A stretch of 64,000 bases of DNA from Sulfurovum sp. (lineage in GTDB: Bacteria > Campylobacterota > Campylobacteria > Campylobacterales > Sulfurovaceae). Under the pieces are notes generated by a model, which was not told the DNA's origin, ran no database searches, and saw only the letters and a program-made list of their open reading frames with translations. Shown piece by piece: positions 8,631-17,891 of the stretch. The position numbers and the translations under genes were made by a program. The stretch covers positions 1 through 64,000 of the forward strand of contig JAGSGJ010000003.1 of the NCBI GenBank assembly GCA_023955225.1, in the 5' to 3' direction. How positions within the stretch are numbered: position 1 is the stretch's first letter; every line of letters starts with the position of its first letter.

Positions 8631-9618
8631 CATGCACTTACACCTCAGAGATGGAGAGATGTTAGAAAATATCGCTAAAACAAGTGCCCATTCTTTTTCA
8701 GGTGCTATTATCATGCCCAACCTTGTGCCTCCGGTGAGCAATAAAGAAGAAGTTATCGCCTACAAACAGCGTATCATGGCTGCCATAGGTGATGAAAAAT
8801 TTACACCTTATATGACACTATTTTTCAAACCCTCTTATGACAAAGCATTTTTAGAATCAGTCAAAGATGAGATCACAGCGATCAAACTCTACCCTGCGGG
8901 TATCACCACCAACTCCGAGGGCGGTGTAAGCGGTTTTGATGTAGAGGAGTTGCGTCCTGCTCTTGAAGCAATGAGTGAACTGAATATTCCACTATGTGTA
9001 CATGGAGAGACGAATGGCTTCGTCATGGACAGAGAAGCAGAATTTGTCAGTATTTATGAAAGGTTAGCCACTGCCTTTCCTAAACTCACGATCATTATGG
9101 AACACATCACAACCAAAGAGAGTGTTGAAGCATTAGATAAATTTGAAAATCTTCATGCGACCATTACCCTGCATCATCTTATTATCACCCTTGATGATGT
9201 GGCAGGAGGTATGCTTAAACCACATCTCTTCTGTAAACCTATAGCTAAACGTCCAGAAGACAGAAGTGCCCTGCTTAAAGTAGCTCTCGAAGCACACCCT
9301 AAAGTCATGTTCGGTTCAGACTCTGCTCCACACCCAAAACATGCTAAAGAGGCGTGTGGTTGTGCTGCGGGTGTCTTTACTGCACCTATAGCCTTACAGG
9401 TTTTGGCTGAACTTTTTGAAAATGAAAATGCTCCACTTGAAAATCTTCAAGCCTTTGTTTCAGGCAATGCACAAAAGATCTACGCTGTCATCCCTTTAGC
9501 TAAAACAGTCACACTTGAGAAAAAAGAGTTTACCGTGCCTTCAGATTACAATGGTGTTGTCCCTATGTATGCAGATGAAACGTTAGCCTACAGCATTAGG
9601 GAAGTTAGAAACGGATAA
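8608..9618 (+). CDS. pyrC: dihydroorotase
   Basis: Third step of de novo pyrimidine synthesis, closing carbamoyl-aspartate to dihydroorotate. 336 residues, class II type. Visible: metal-binding HxH in MHLHLRDGE, the carboxylated lysine in AIKLYPAG, HGETN, the histidines in EHITTKE and HHLIITLDD, and the catalytic aspartate region GSDSAPHPKHAKE. The ATG at 8608 follows AAAGGA; a TTG directly before it is in frame but less likely. It overlaps the end of yidD. Confidence 0.95.
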   Translation: MQLTAPLDMHLHLRDGEMLENIAKTSAHSFSGAIIMPNLVPPVSNKEEVIAYKQRIMAAIGDEKFTPYMTLFFKPSYDKAFLESVKDEITAIKLYPAGITTNSEGGVSGFDVEELRPALEAMSELNIPLCVHGETNGFVMDREAEFVSIYERLATAFPKLTIIMEHITTKESVEALDKFENLHATITLHHLIITLDDVAGGMLKPHLFCKPIAKRPEDRSALLKVALEAHPKVMFGSDSAPHPKHAKEACGCAAGVFTAPIALQVLAELFENENAPLENLQAFVSGNAQKIYAVIPLAKTVTLEKKEFTVPSDYNGVVPMYADETLAYSIREVRNG

Positions 9619-9687
9619 GCGATTAAAAGCGTTTGAAAAAGGTAACATTGCATACTATGATCTTGAAAATCATGAGTTTAAAGCACT
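9619..9687 (+). pseudogene. possible coding remnant after pyrC
   Basis: One frame reads DKRLKAFEKGNIAYYD and continues to EFKALT before a TAA at about 9685-9690. The frame is closed upstream by TAG within pyrC and has no start codon. The amino-acid pattern looks like a protein C-terminus, perhaps of a small antitoxin-like protein. This is an impression only; chance cannot be excluded over about 25 codons. Confidence 0.2.
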
Positions 9688-9735
9688 TACTTAAAAATAA
9701 CTTGCTAACATAAGACAAATTAATAAGGATAGTAA

Positions 9736-10656
9736 ATGATCGCAAATAATATTGAAGAACTTATAGGGAATACCCCTTTAGTCAAGATCAATACACTTTC
9801 AGAAGAGACAGGCACAACTATCTTAGGTAAATGTGAGTTTATGAATCCTACCTCTTCGGTAAAAGACAGAATCGCTTTCAACATGATCAATGAAGCGTTA
9901 AAGTCCGGTGACATTGACAAAAACACCACTATCATTGAACCCACAAGCGGAAACACCGGTATCGGTCTTGCTGCCATTTGTGCTGCAAAAGGTCTCAAAC
10001 TTGTTTTGACTATGCCTGAGTCCATGAGTATAGAACGTCGTAAAATTCTCATGCATTTAGGTGCAGAGCTCGTTCTGACTCCTGCATCTGAAGGTATGGG
10101 TGGGGCTATCACGAAAGCATCTACACTAGAAAAAGAACTGGACAATGCAAAAGTACTCCAACAATTTAACAATCCAAACAACCCGGACATTCACCGTAAA
10201 ACAACAGCTCCTGAGATACTAAAAGACACGAATGGTGATATAGACATCTTTGTTGCTGCAGTAGGAACAGGTGGTACACTTACTGGGACGGGAGAAGTAC
10301 TCAAAGCAAACATAGCTTCACTTCAAATCATTGCAGTTGAGCCTTCTGATTCCCCTGTCCTAGAAGGTGGAAAACCCGGACCGCATAAGATTCAGGGTAT
10401 TGGTGCAGGATTTGTACCTCAGATACTCAACACAGACATTTATGATGAAGTCCTTGCAGTGAGCAATGAAGCCTCTTTTGCTATGGCACAAAAAATTGCA
10501 AGAGAAGAAGGCTTACTTATTGGTATTTCGGCAGGAGCAAACCTGCATGCAGCGCACCTTATAGCGAGTAGACCAGAAAACAAAGGTAAAACAATAGTAA
10601 CAATACTCTGCGATACTGCAGAACGTTATCTCTCTACGGAACTCTTTGACACTTAA
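9736..10656 (+). CDS. cysK: cysteine synthase A (O-acetylserine sulfhydrylase)
   Basis: PLP enzyme that forms cysteine from O-acetylserine and sulfide. 306 residues, normal length. Visible: IGNTPLVKI, the PLP lysine in SSVKDRIA, the substrate loop TSGNTGIGLA, the phosphate loop GTGGTLTG and GISAGAN near the C-terminus. It follows AAGGATAGTAA. It shares one base with the next gene (TAATG), so it heads a three-gene operon with the class IV aminotransferase-like and SspB-like genes. CysK and CysM are hard to separate by eye. Confidence 0.92.
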   Translation: MIANNIEELIGNTPLVKINTLSEETGTTILGKCEFMNPTSSVKDRIAFNMINEALKSGDIDKNTTIIEPTSGNTGIGLAAICAAKGLKLVLTMPESMSIERRKILMHLGAELVLTPASEGMGGAITKASTLEKELDNAKVLQQFNNPNNPDIHRKTTAPEILKDTNGDIDIFVAAVGTGGTLTGTGEVLKANIASLQIIAVEPSDSPVLEGGKPGPHKIQGIGAGFVPQILNTDIYDEVLAVSNEASFAMAQKIAREEGLLIGISAGANLHAAHLIASRPENKGKTIVTILCDTAERYLSTELFDT

Positions 10657-11270
10657 TGTCACAGGAACAGTCATCATCACCTCTTCTACTTGAAACGATC
10701 AAGATAGAAGATGGAGAAATACACAGCCTTCACTACCATCAGGATCGATGTAACAAAAGTCGTCAGACACTCTTTCGCTGTAGCGATATATTAGAATTAT
10801 CCTCCATTATAGATGCACCTAAAACAGGATTATACCGTTGTCGTATCCTCTATGGAGAAGTCTTACACTCTATAGATTATATTCCGTATATTCCCAAAAA
10901 CATACAAACATTGAAAATTGTTTCCTCAGACATTGAATACAGTTTTAAATATGCCAATAGAGATGCTTTAAATGCCCTCTTGAATGAGAACAAAGATGTG
11001 GATGAAGTGATCATAGAAAAAAATGGTTATCTAACCGACACTACCATATCAAATATTGCTTTTTTTGATGGGAAACAGTGGTTCACTCCTAAAAATCCCT
11101 TGCTTCAAGGTACCATGAGAGCCAAATTGATCGATGAAGGATTCCTTCAACCAAAAGATATCAAAAGAGAAGACCTATACCATTACTCACAAGTAGCTTT
11201 AATGAATGCTATGATAGGATTTAAAATTCTAAATATAGATACCATACAAAATATCATAAAGGGCAAATAA
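10656..11270 (+). CDS. aminotransferase class IV family protein (aminodeoxychorismate lyase-like)
   Basis: 204 residues of the fold-type IV PLP enzyme family. The PLP lysine is probably in EYSFKYANR, with the later family motifs DEVIIEKNGYLTDTTISNI and QGTMRAKLI. At about 200 residues it resembles short PabC-like 4-amino-4-deoxychorismate lyases (p-aminobenzoate for folate) more than the ~300-residue branched-chain transaminases. It is translationally coupled to cysK and to the next gene (TAATG at both ends). Exact substrate is inferred. Confidence 0.75.
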   Translation: MSQEQSSSPLLLETIKIEDGEIHSLHYHQDRCNKSRQTLFRCSDILELSSIIDAPKTGLYRCRILYGEVLHSIDYIPYIPKNIQTLKIVSSDIEYSFKYANRDALNALLNENKDVDEVIIEKNGYLTDTTISNIAFFDGKQWFTPKNPLLQGTMRAKLIDEGFLQPKDIKREDLYHYSQVALMNAMIGFKILNIDTIQNIIKGK

Positions 11271-11731
11271 TGACCATTAACCTTTTACAAACGCCAGAAT
11301 ATCGTACACTTATCCAGACACATATCTTTGAAACCATGAAATATTTATTTAACAAAAATCAAGAATTTGCACTTGCATGTGAGGTTAAATACATCACATT
11401 TACACCTGAACTGCCTACGGATATCAAAGAATCATTTGATGATACGGTCCTCTTTATATTGAGTGGTTTTACCTTTGAAAGTGCTCAGTTAAATGAAGAG
11501 TATTTCTCTTTTGAAGCAGGGTTTGGAAGTGAAAATTTTGGATCCATGGTATCGTTACCACTACTTGCTATAAAACAACTCTTTGTAGGGGATAATCCTA
11601 TCGTCATTAATCTTGCAAATCCGGTGATAGAGAGTGAAAAGAAAAAAGAAGTAAGTGCATCCAAAAAATCTTCAATGGAAGCACTTTTAAATAATCCTGA
11701 GAATAAAAAACTCCTCAAGAATAAAAAATAG
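11270..11731 (+). CDS. SspB-like protein (possible ClpXP specificity factor)
   Basis: A 153-residue acidic-core protein with a lysine-rich tail. The middle (about residues 60-108: DTVLFILSGFTFESAQL, then YFSFEAGFGS and VSLPLLAIKQLF) resembles the beta-sheet core of SspB, the adaptor that brings ssrA-tagged proteins to ClpXP. The end (KKLLKNKK) after a long linker recalls the short ClpX-binding tail of SspB. This match is by eye and unconfirmed. It is the last gene of the cysK operon and converges on the LysR gene with a 9-bp gap. Confidence 0.5.
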   Translation: MTINLLQTPEYRTLIQTHIFETMKYLFNKNQEFALACEVKYITFTPELPTDIKESFDDTVLFILSGFTFESAQLNEEYFSFEAGFGSENFGSMVSLPLLAIKQLFVGDNPIVINLANPVIESEKKKEVSASKKSSMEALLNNPENKKLLKNKK

Positions 11732-11760
11732 AGTCTACTCTTAGCAGCGACCCGCTAAGA
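11722..11760 (-). terminator. probable terminator of the LysR gene
   Basis: Stem CTTAGC (11740-11745) with GCTAAG (11754-11759), followed on the minus strand by TATTTTTTATTC after a short gap. The stem lies in the last LysR codons. It may also slow transcription from the opposite side. Confidence 0.4.
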
Positions 11761-12643
11761 TGTAATTTACTACATTATCTACATACGCATTGTGTTTATT
11801 CTCTTTAGAATACACAATGTAAAACTTACGTGTCATCGTATAACCTCTAAGTCTTGCTTCATAAAGTTCACCCTTGGCAACTTCATCCATAATAGCATAT
11901 TTTGACAAGATAGATACCACAGGTTTATCTGGATTTCTATCACTTTTCTTAAGTGTTTGAAGTACTGTAGTAGTGTTACTTACTTCAGAAAGTACATTGA
12001 AGTTTTTACAAGAAACTCCCAGCTCGTCAAACACTTCTTGAACAACTTTTCTTGTATGTGAACCCTCATTTCTACAGATCCAATCAAAATCATATAACTC
12101 TTCTGTTTTCAGTGTTTTAGTTATAGGTACATTACTCACAACTACAAGCTCATCTTCCAACCATTCTCTATAGATAAGATCATTGTCTATAATAGGTGAT
12201 TCAATAAGACCCACATCTAACTTTCTATCTTTAAGTTTTTGTATAATGTTATCACTTAGATCTATATCTAAATTCACACTGTTATTGATCGCTTCACCAA
12301 TCGTATTAAGACATTGTCCAGGAATAATGTACGAACCTATAGTAAATGACGCACCTAATTTAAATGTGATCTCTTTATTGATGATTTTTAAGATATCATG
12401 CTCTGAAGAGTGTATCTCTTTTTCAAGTCTGGTTGCTACCTTATAGAGTTCTTCACCCTCATTGGTTAATTTAATACCGTTCTTTTTACGCTCGATCACT
12501 TTACATGCCAGATATTTTTCAATAAATTTAATCTGCTGTGTTACAGCAGGTTGTGAAATTCCTAACTTTGCAGATGCTTTAGAAAAACTTCTTTCACGTG
12601 CTACAGTTAAAAATGTTTCTAATTTTACAAAATCTTTTAACAT
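11741..12643 (-). CDS. LysR family transcriptional regulator
   Basis: 300 residues. The N-terminal winged helix-turn-helix (ETFLTVARERSFSKASAKLGISQPAVTQQI is the region, residues 10-39) is followed by a long linker helix and a periplasmic-binding-like effector domain (from about residue 92). The ATG at 12643 follows AAGGA by 8 nt; a TTG just before is in frame. It faces uvrD across a 195-bp AT-rich gap and converges with the cysK operon, whose sulfur or amino-acid genes are possible but unproven targets. Effector unknown. Confidence 0.92.
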   Translation of the reverse strand: MLKDFVKLETFLTVARERSFSKASAKLGISQPAVTQQIKFIEKYLACKVIERKKNGIKLTNEGEELYKVATRLEKEIHSSEHDILKIINKEITFKLGASFTIGSYIIPGQCLNTIGEAINNSVNLDIDLSDNIIQKLKDRKLDVGLIESPIIDNDLIYREWLEDELVVVSNVPITKTLKTEELYDFDWICRNEGSHTRKVVQEVFDELGVSCKNFNVLSEVSNTTTVLQTLKKSDRNPDKPVVSILSKYAIMDEVAKGELYEARLRGYTMTRKFYIVYSKENKHNAYVDNVVNYILAGRC

Positions 12644-12725
12644 CAATATGTCCTTGTTTTAGCTAATTATTAAATATATAAGTTAATAAAATTATTATAT
12701 CTAATTATACTTAAATAGACATAAG

Positions 12726-12743
12726 TTATTCTTATTAGAATAA
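12726..12743. promoter_or_regulatory. candidate LysR operator
   Basis: Perfect inverted repeat TTATTCT-TATT-AGAATAA of the T-N11-A type, 83 bp upstream of the LysR start in the divergent LysR-uvrD gap. It is the position expected for autoregulation. The surrounding region is very AT-rich, so chance symmetry is possible. Confidence 0.45.
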
Positions 12744-12803
12744 TTTTATTTTGCATAAAAACTCTAAATTTTTTCTTTATGTCATTTCTAATCAATTAAA
12801 AGG

Positions 12804-12809
12804 TATAAT
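12804..12809 (+). promoter_or_regulatory. -10 element for uvrD
   Basis: TATAAT 29 bp before the uvrD ATG, with AGGAG at 12821-12825. No clear -35 hexamer is visible, which is usual for sigma70 promoters in Campylobacterota. Confidence 0.45.
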
Positions 12810-12837
12810 TAATACTATATAGGAGCACAATTACGTC

Positions 12838-14904
12838 ATGGAAACAATTTTAAATGCACTAAACTCATCACAGAGAGAAGCCGTCGAACACATTGATGGC
12901 GCGATGCTTATCCTTGCGGGTGCGGGGAGTGGAAAGACAAAAACCCTTACCACAAGACTTGCTTATCTTGTAGGTGAAGTGGGTATAGACCCGGCAAATA
13001 CTTTAACCCTTACTTTTACAAACAAAGCTGCTGCAGAAATGCGGGAGCGTGCCCTTAAACTTATGCCTTCAAGTGTATCTTACCCTCCACTTTTATGTAC
13101 CTTTCACAAATTTGGTTTACTCTTTTTAAAATTTCATATCGAAAAACTAGGTAGAAGTAATGCCTTTGTGATCATAGACAGTGACGATAAAAAACGACTT
13201 TTACGTTCCATAGCTAAAGAGTTAAAAGTAGACCTCAATATCTCATTTATCGCTTCTGAGATCTCAAAATACAAAAATTCACTCCTCTCACCTGAACTGG
13301 TTTTGGAAAAAGCGGAGTTGCCTGATTATAAACAAATAGCCAATATTTATGTAAAATACCAGGCGAATGTTGAAGAGAACAATCTGGTAGACTTTGATGA
13401 CCTCCTCATGCTCACACACAAGATACTCAGTGAAAATGATGCACTAAGAGAGGAGACAAGTAAACGTTACCAATACATCATGGTAGATGAGTACCAAGAT
13501 ACCAATGAACTACAGTTTCAACTTCTTGAACTTCTTTCATCTGAACATAATAATCTCTGTGTTGTGGGTGATGATGATCAGAGTATTTACGGATGGAGAG
13601 GTGCAAACATTCGTAATATCTTAGAGTTTGCAAATAACTTTGAAACATGTAAAACCGTGAAACTTGAAACAAATTACCGTTCCACTGAACCCATACTCAA
13701 AGCTGCCAATACACTCATCGAACACAATTCAACACGTCTGGGTAAAAAACTTACTTCCCATAAAGGGTCAGGTCAAGATGTCAAACTTCTACACTCACTC
13801 GATGAATCTATGGAAGCAAAAGCCATCGCACATGATGTACAAAAACTGCTTGATGAAGGAACAGACCCGGACGAGATAGCCGTACTGTATCGTATCAATG
13901 CACTTTCCCGTTCACTTGAAGAAGGCTTTACAAAAGCAGGTGTAGGGTTCAAACTCATCGGAGGTATGCGTTTTTATGAACGTGCAGAGATCAAAGACCT
14001 CATCTCTTACTTACGGGTTCTTTCAAACCCTCATGATGACTTTTCTCTTATACGTATCATCAATAAACCCAAAAGAGGCATCGGGAAAGCATCCATAGAA
14101 AAACTTCAGAAAGCTGCTTTTGATGCCCATATGTCACTCTATCAGTATATAGAAAAATCAGGACGAGGTGAACTTCCTTCTGTCATTAGTAAAAAAGTAG
14201 CTACTGCTTTGGGTCAACTTGTTGAAGATATCACACTGTTACAAGAATCCTTGGAAAATGAGCTTGGTAACTTTATCTCTCTCTTTGAAGAGCGTATCAA
14301 ACTCAAAGACCATTATGCCGGTATGGTAGATGGCTTTGACCGTATCTTGAATATTGATGAATTTTATGGGTACTTCAGAGATGCTGTCATCAAAAACCCT
14401 GACCTTACACTTGATGAGTTCCTAAATGACATCTCACTGCAAAGTGATCAAGACCAACTTGAAGAAGATACCATCACCATCATGAGTATCCATGCGTCTA
14501 AAGGGCTGGAGTTTGAACACCTTTTTGTTATAGGTCTTGAAGAAGAATTCTTTCCTCTACTGGGCGAAGGATCAAATATGGAAGAAGAGCGTCGTTTAGG
14601 CTATGTGGCGATCACCCGAGCCAAGTCAGATCTTACACTTTGTTATGTTGACAGTCGTTTTTACAAAGGCCGACGTAAGATGATAGACAAGAGCCGTTTC
14701 TTAGGGGAAGCAGGACTCATCCAAGATACAAGCCTTAAGATCACTAAAAGTTCCGCTTTCAAGAAAGGTGACCTGGTTAAACATAAGATCTTTGGTATCG
14801 GACGGGTACAAGCTGCGAACAAATCCGGTAAAGAGTACAAACTTCTTATTAACTTTGGTGGGAACAAGAAAGAGATTTTAAGTTCATTTGTACAATCGAT
14901 TTAA
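12838..14904 (+). CDS. ATP-dependent DNA helicase of the UvrD/PcrA/Rep family
   Basis: 688-residue superfamily 1A 3'-5' helicase for repair and replication restart. Visible motifs: Walker A AGAGSGKT (residues 27-34), Walker B VDEYQDTNELQ (about 215), GDDDQSIYGWRGAN (motif III), the motif V region TIMSIHASKGLEFEHLF (about 550) and the motif VI region YVAITRAK. The C-terminal ~40 residues resemble the PcrA/UvrD tail (KKGDLVKHKIFGIGRV). It is followed by truB with a 9-bp gap. UvrD, PcrA and Rep cannot be told apart safely here. Confidence 0.93.
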   Translation: METILNALNSSQREAVEHIDGAMLILAGAGSGKTKTLTTRLAYLVGEVGIDPANTLTLTFTNKAAAEMRERALKLMPSSVSYPPLLCTFHKFGLLFLKFHIEKLGRSNAFVIIDSDDKKRLLRSIAKELKVDLNISFIASEISKYKNSLLSPELVLEKAELPDYKQIANIYVKYQANVEENNLVDFDDLLMLTHKILSENDALREETSKRYQYIMVDEYQDTNELQFQLLELLSSEHNNLCVVGDDDQSIYGWRGANIRNILEFANNFETCKTVKLETNYRSTEPILKAANTLIEHNSTRLGKKLTSHKGSGQDVKLLHSLDESMEAKAIAHDVQKLLDEGTDPDEIAVLYRINALSRSLEEGFTKAGVGFKLIGGMRFYERAEIKDLISYLRVLSNPHDDFSLIRIINKPKRGIGKASIEKLQKAAFDAHMSLYQYIEKSGRGELPSVISKKVATALGQLVEDITLLQESLENELGNFISLFEERIKLKDHYAGMVDGFDRILNIDEFYGYFRDAVIKNPDLTLDEFLNDISLQSDQDQLEEDTITIMSIHASKGLEFEHLFVIGLEEEFFPLLGEGSNMEEERRLGYVAITRAKSDLTLCYVDSRFYKGRRKMIDKSRFLGEAGLIQDTSLKITKSSAFKKGDLVKHKIFGIGRVQAANKSGKEYKLLINFGGNKKEILSSFVQSI

Positions 14905-14913
14905 AGAAAGCCC

Positions 14914-15744
14914 ATGAATAGATTATTTGTAGTCAATAAACCTATCTTCCGTTCTTCTAACGGATATATGGGTTATGTCAAACGTAAATATGGAACAAAA
15001 AAAGTAGGATTTTCAGGTACGCTTGACCCTTTTGCTACAGGATGCCTCATCGTCGCTACAGGACAATACACCAAACTGTTCCAATACCTCAACAAAACGC
15101 CTAAAAGCTACAAGGCTACACTATGGCTAGGGGCAAACTCTCCAAGTCTTGACATAGAGAAGATAGACAGCATTAAAGAGGTGTCTACATTCACGGAACA
15201 AGACATAGAAGAAACCTTACTCTCTCTCAAAGGTGAGCTCAGCTATTATCCGCCAAAATTTTGTGCTAAAAAGATAAACGGTAAACGTGCCTACGAACTT
15301 GCACGTGAAGGTTTGGAAGTAGAACTTAAGACCATCACCTCTACTATCTATGACATCAAACTACTGAACTATAGCCATCCTTTTGTACACTTCGAAGCCA
15401 AGGTGAGTGAAGGTACATACATACGCAGTCTAGGTGCGCTTGTTGCAGAGAAATTAGGAGTAGATGGTACACTCTCAAGCTTGCACCGCATCCATGAAGG
15501 GCAATTCTACTTCGATGAGGAAAAAGCCCTAAACCCATTTACCCATTTAGCCCTTCCTTCCAATGTTTACACAGGTGAAGAGGAATATATGGAACTGGGT
15601 AAAAAACTCTCTGTAGACTATTTTGAAACGAAAAAGGATGGTGTCTATCTTATAGAGACTTCAAACTTTTTTTCTATTATCGAGATACTGGGAGAAAAGG
15701 TCACATATAGATTTAACCGTATTCCAAAATTTGAGGAAGCGTAA
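14914..15744 (+). CDS. truB: tRNA pseudouridine(55) synthase
   Basis: Makes pseudouridine 55 in the T-loop of tRNAs. 276 residues. The catalytic aspartate is in GFSGTLDPFATGCL (near residue 40), with KSYKATLWLG and YPPKFCAKKINGKRAYELAR further on. In other Campylobacterota truB sits next to csrA and ispE; here csrA is absent and ispE starts on the last base of truB (TAATG). Confidence 0.95.
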   Translation: MNRLFVVNKPIFRSSNGYMGYVKRKYGTKKVGFSGTLDPFATGCLIVATGQYTKLFQYLNKTPKSYKATLWLGANSPSLDIEKIDSIKEVSTFTEQDIEETLLSLKGELSYYPPKFCAKKINGKRAYELAREGLEVELKTITSTIYDIKLLNYSHPFVHFEAKVSEGTYIRSLGALVAEKLGVDGTLSSLHRIHEGQFYFDEEKALNPFTHLALPSNVYTGEEEYMELGKKLSVDYFETKKDGVYLIETSNFFSIIEILGEKVTYRFNRIPKFEEA

Positions 15745-16514
15745 TGCACACTATCAAAGCCCACGCAAAAGTAAACATCTTTTTAAAGATCACTGGTCAT
15801 AAAGACGGATATCATACCCTCTTCTCAAGATTTATGAGAGTAGAAGATCTTTATGACACGATTACCTTTGAGCCATGTGAATGTGATACTTTTACCATAG
15901 AAGGCTGTGATGATGTACCGTTTGAATCAAACACCATCTTCAAAGCCTACAAAGCACTTAATGAACATACCGGTGACTTGGACATACTCAACTTCTTTTA
16001 CAAACATAAAGTTGTCGTCACTAAACGCATACCCAGTCAGGCAGGTTTAGGTGGAGGAAGTTCTGATGCTGCTGCTTTTATGCGTTTAGTAAAAGAAGTC
16101 TGTAACCTTATGATCAGTACTCAAGAGCTGGCAAAGTTGGGAAGCACTATAGGTGCTGACCTACCTTTTTTCATCTACAATTACCCTTCAGCCAATGTAA
16201 GTGGCTTTGGTGAGATAGTCGAACCTTTTGAAGAGGAGCCACTCTCGTTAGAACTCTATACTCCTGACATAGGCTGTGACACCGCTGTAGTCTATAAAAC
16301 ATTTAAAGAACATCTTCTGGATAACATTACCCTATGCTCTTCCATAGGATGGGAAAAACTGGACTCAAAAACGTTACTTGAGCTCATTGCAGACCCTATC
16401 ATACTGAATGATCTCTACAAGGCTTCTCTCATCGCTTATCCTGAACTAAAGAATGTTGCTAAAGAAGGATGGTTTTTTTCGGGGAGTGGGAGTACATTTT
16501 TCCGCCTCGTGTAA
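15744..16514 (+). CDS. ispE: 4-diphosphocytidyl-2-C-methyl-D-erythritol kinase
   Basis: GHMP-family kinase of the MEP isoprenoid pathway. 256 residues, slightly short as in Campylobacter. Visible: HAKVNIFLKITG at the N-terminus, the ATP-binding glycine loop PSQAGLGGGSSDAAAF (about residues 92-107) and the late FFSGSGSTFF motif. It is coupled to truB. After the stop, 16528-16554 contains a 6-bp stem (CACAGA/TCTGTG) but no T-run. Confidence 0.95.
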   Translation: MHTIKAHAKVNIFLKITGHKDGYHTLFSRFMRVEDLYDTITFEPCECDTFTIEGCDDVPFESNTIFKAYKALNEHTGDLDILNFFYKHKVVVTKRIPSQAGLGGGSSDAAAFMRLVKEVCNLMISTQELAKLGSTIGADLPFFIYNYPSANVSGFGEIVEPFEEEPLSLELYTPDIGCDTAVVYKTFKEHLLDNITLCSSIGWEKLDSKTLLELIADPIILNDLYKASLIAYPELKNVAKEGWFFSGSGSTFFRLV

Positions 16515-16584
16515 CATATTAAACACAGATGGACTGTTTCTATGAATATCCTCTGTGAAAAATAATCTATTAATCTATACTAGT

Positions 16585-16590
16585 TATAAT
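16585..16590 (+). promoter_or_regulatory. -10 element for the desaturase gene
   Basis: TATAAT 28 bp before the ATG at 16618. It shows that the desaturase probably has its own promoter and is not simply the end of the truB-ispE operon. Confidence 0.45.
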
Positions 16591-16617
16591 ACACAAATTA
16601 AATGTAAAGATGTCACC

Positions 16618-17580
16618 ATGTCCAAATTTGCCCAATATCCTGATACTTTCGATGAACTCAAAGAACAAGTACGTAAAGCTGGCCTGCTTAAACGCGTACC
16701 TGTTCGTGGTAGCTTAGAGATGATTGCTATTCTTTTGTCTGTGATAGCTGCTCTTGCTACTGCAGCACTTTGGAATCCCATACTTTTAGGACTCTTTTTA
16801 ACGTTGCTTTTCACACGTTCAGTGTTTGTTTCTCATGATATTTTACATACTCAGTACTTTAAAAACAAAGCCCTCTCCAAAAAACTCTCTTACCCTTTTT
16901 CAGCACTCATACTTAGTAACTCCTCTTCATGGTGGGACTATAAACACAATGTCAATCACCACACCTACTGTAACATTGTAGAAAAAGATGCAGATATCCG
17001 TGCCCTCGATGGCGCATTTACGCCAAACAAAGGAAATCGTCCTTTACTCAAAAAGTATAAACACCTCATATTTTGGGGAGCGATGTTTTTTATGTTTCCT
17101 GCGTTTATAGCACAGTCATACAAGTTTGTGATCACACGAAAACTCTGGGGCGAATTTGCACTGATGCTGTTTCACTGGCCACTCATTTGGGGAACACTAA
17201 TCTACCAGATAGGTGCACTTGATACACTTATCGTAGCACTGACACTCAACTTTGTACTCTCTCCATGGCTTGCTTTTGGTTTCATTACAAACCACTTGGG
17301 TTGTGAAACATTTAATGAAGAGGAAGCCAAAAATTTCTCTTGGATGGAACTGCAAATGAGAGGAAGCCGTTCTTTAAAAGGCGGTTTTTTAGTACACTGG
17401 TTCTATGGTGGACTCAATACACAGATAGAGCATCACCTCTTTCCAAAAGCACCACGATTTAACCTTCTTAAAGTGCAAAAGATGACAAAAGAGTTTGCCA
17501 AAAAGTACAATATACCGTATTTTGAAACCACACCTATCATGGCATACATACAGATAAATGAAGCACTAAAAGAGTATTAA
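16618..17580 (+). CDS. membrane fatty acid desaturase
   Basis: 320-residue di-iron membrane desaturase. The three histidine boxes are visible: HDILH (about residue 78), HNVNHH (about 117) and QIEHH (about 277), separated by paired TM helices. A frame extension to a GTG at 16555 would lie upstream of the TATAAT, so the ATG at 16618 is preferred. There is no fused cytochrome b5. The QIEHH box with Q at the first position resembles front-end (delta-5/delta-6-like) desaturases, but regiospecificity cannot be read from sequence. Confidence 0.88.
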   Translation: MSKFAQYPDTFDELKEQVRKAGLLKRVPVRGSLEMIAILLSVIAALATAALWNPILLGLFLTLLFTRSVFVSHDILHTQYFKNKALSKKLSYPFSALILSNSSSWWDYKHNVNHHTYCNIVEKDADIRALDGAFTPNKGNRPLLKKYKHLIFWGAMFFMFPAFIAQSYKFVITRKLWGEFALMLFHWPLIWGTLIYQIGALDTLIVALTLNFVLSPWLAFGFITNHLGCETFNEEEAKNFSWMELQMRGSRSLKGGFLVHWFYGGLNTQIEHHLFPKAPRFNLLKVQKMTKEFAKKYNIPYFETTPIMAYIQINEALKEY

Positions 17581-17609
17581 GTCTTTACGCGATCTTTATA
17601 GAGAAGTTT

Positions 17610-17846
17610 CTATAACTTCTTTTCTTTCTTCTTTAGCATAAGTAAATACAACTCTTCAACTTTATCTCTTGCCCAGGGTGTTTTTCGTAAAAACTTTAGG
17701 CATGAATTGATACTGGGGTCATAATTAAAACATCGTATGTTTACAAACTGTCCCAACAATTCCCATCCGTACTCTTCTTCTAACTCTTCAAGTATCTGTT
17801 TGAGTTTAATACCGTGTAGAGGATTGTTTTTATGTTCGTTACTCAT
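17610..17846 (-). CDS. VF530 family DNA-binding protein
   Basis: 78-residue member of the VF530/DUF2132 family, recognised by NPLHGIKL, the Tyr-Gly-Trp of EEYGWE, INIRCFNYDPSI-like core (here VNIRCFNYDPSI) and LKFLRKTPWAR. The family has a small helical DNA-binding fold. The ATG at 17846 follows GGAG by 7 nt. It stands alone between the desaturase and the ATP-grasp cluster. Confidence 0.88.
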   Translation of the reverse strand: MSNEHKNNPLHGIKLKQILEELEEEYGWELLGQFVNIRCFNYDPSINSCLKFLRKTPWARDKVEELYLLMLKKKEKKL

Positions 17847-17891
17847 CACTTATCTCCGTCCTTTGAATTCTTGTATGATTTAATATTGACC

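Noticed and set aside
9720..10190. 156-codon frame antisense to cysK
   Set aside because: Antisense shadow; low-complexity Ser/Pro pattern.
16528..16555. Inverted repeat after ispE
   Set aside because: Six-bp stem with no T-run; not enough to call a terminator.
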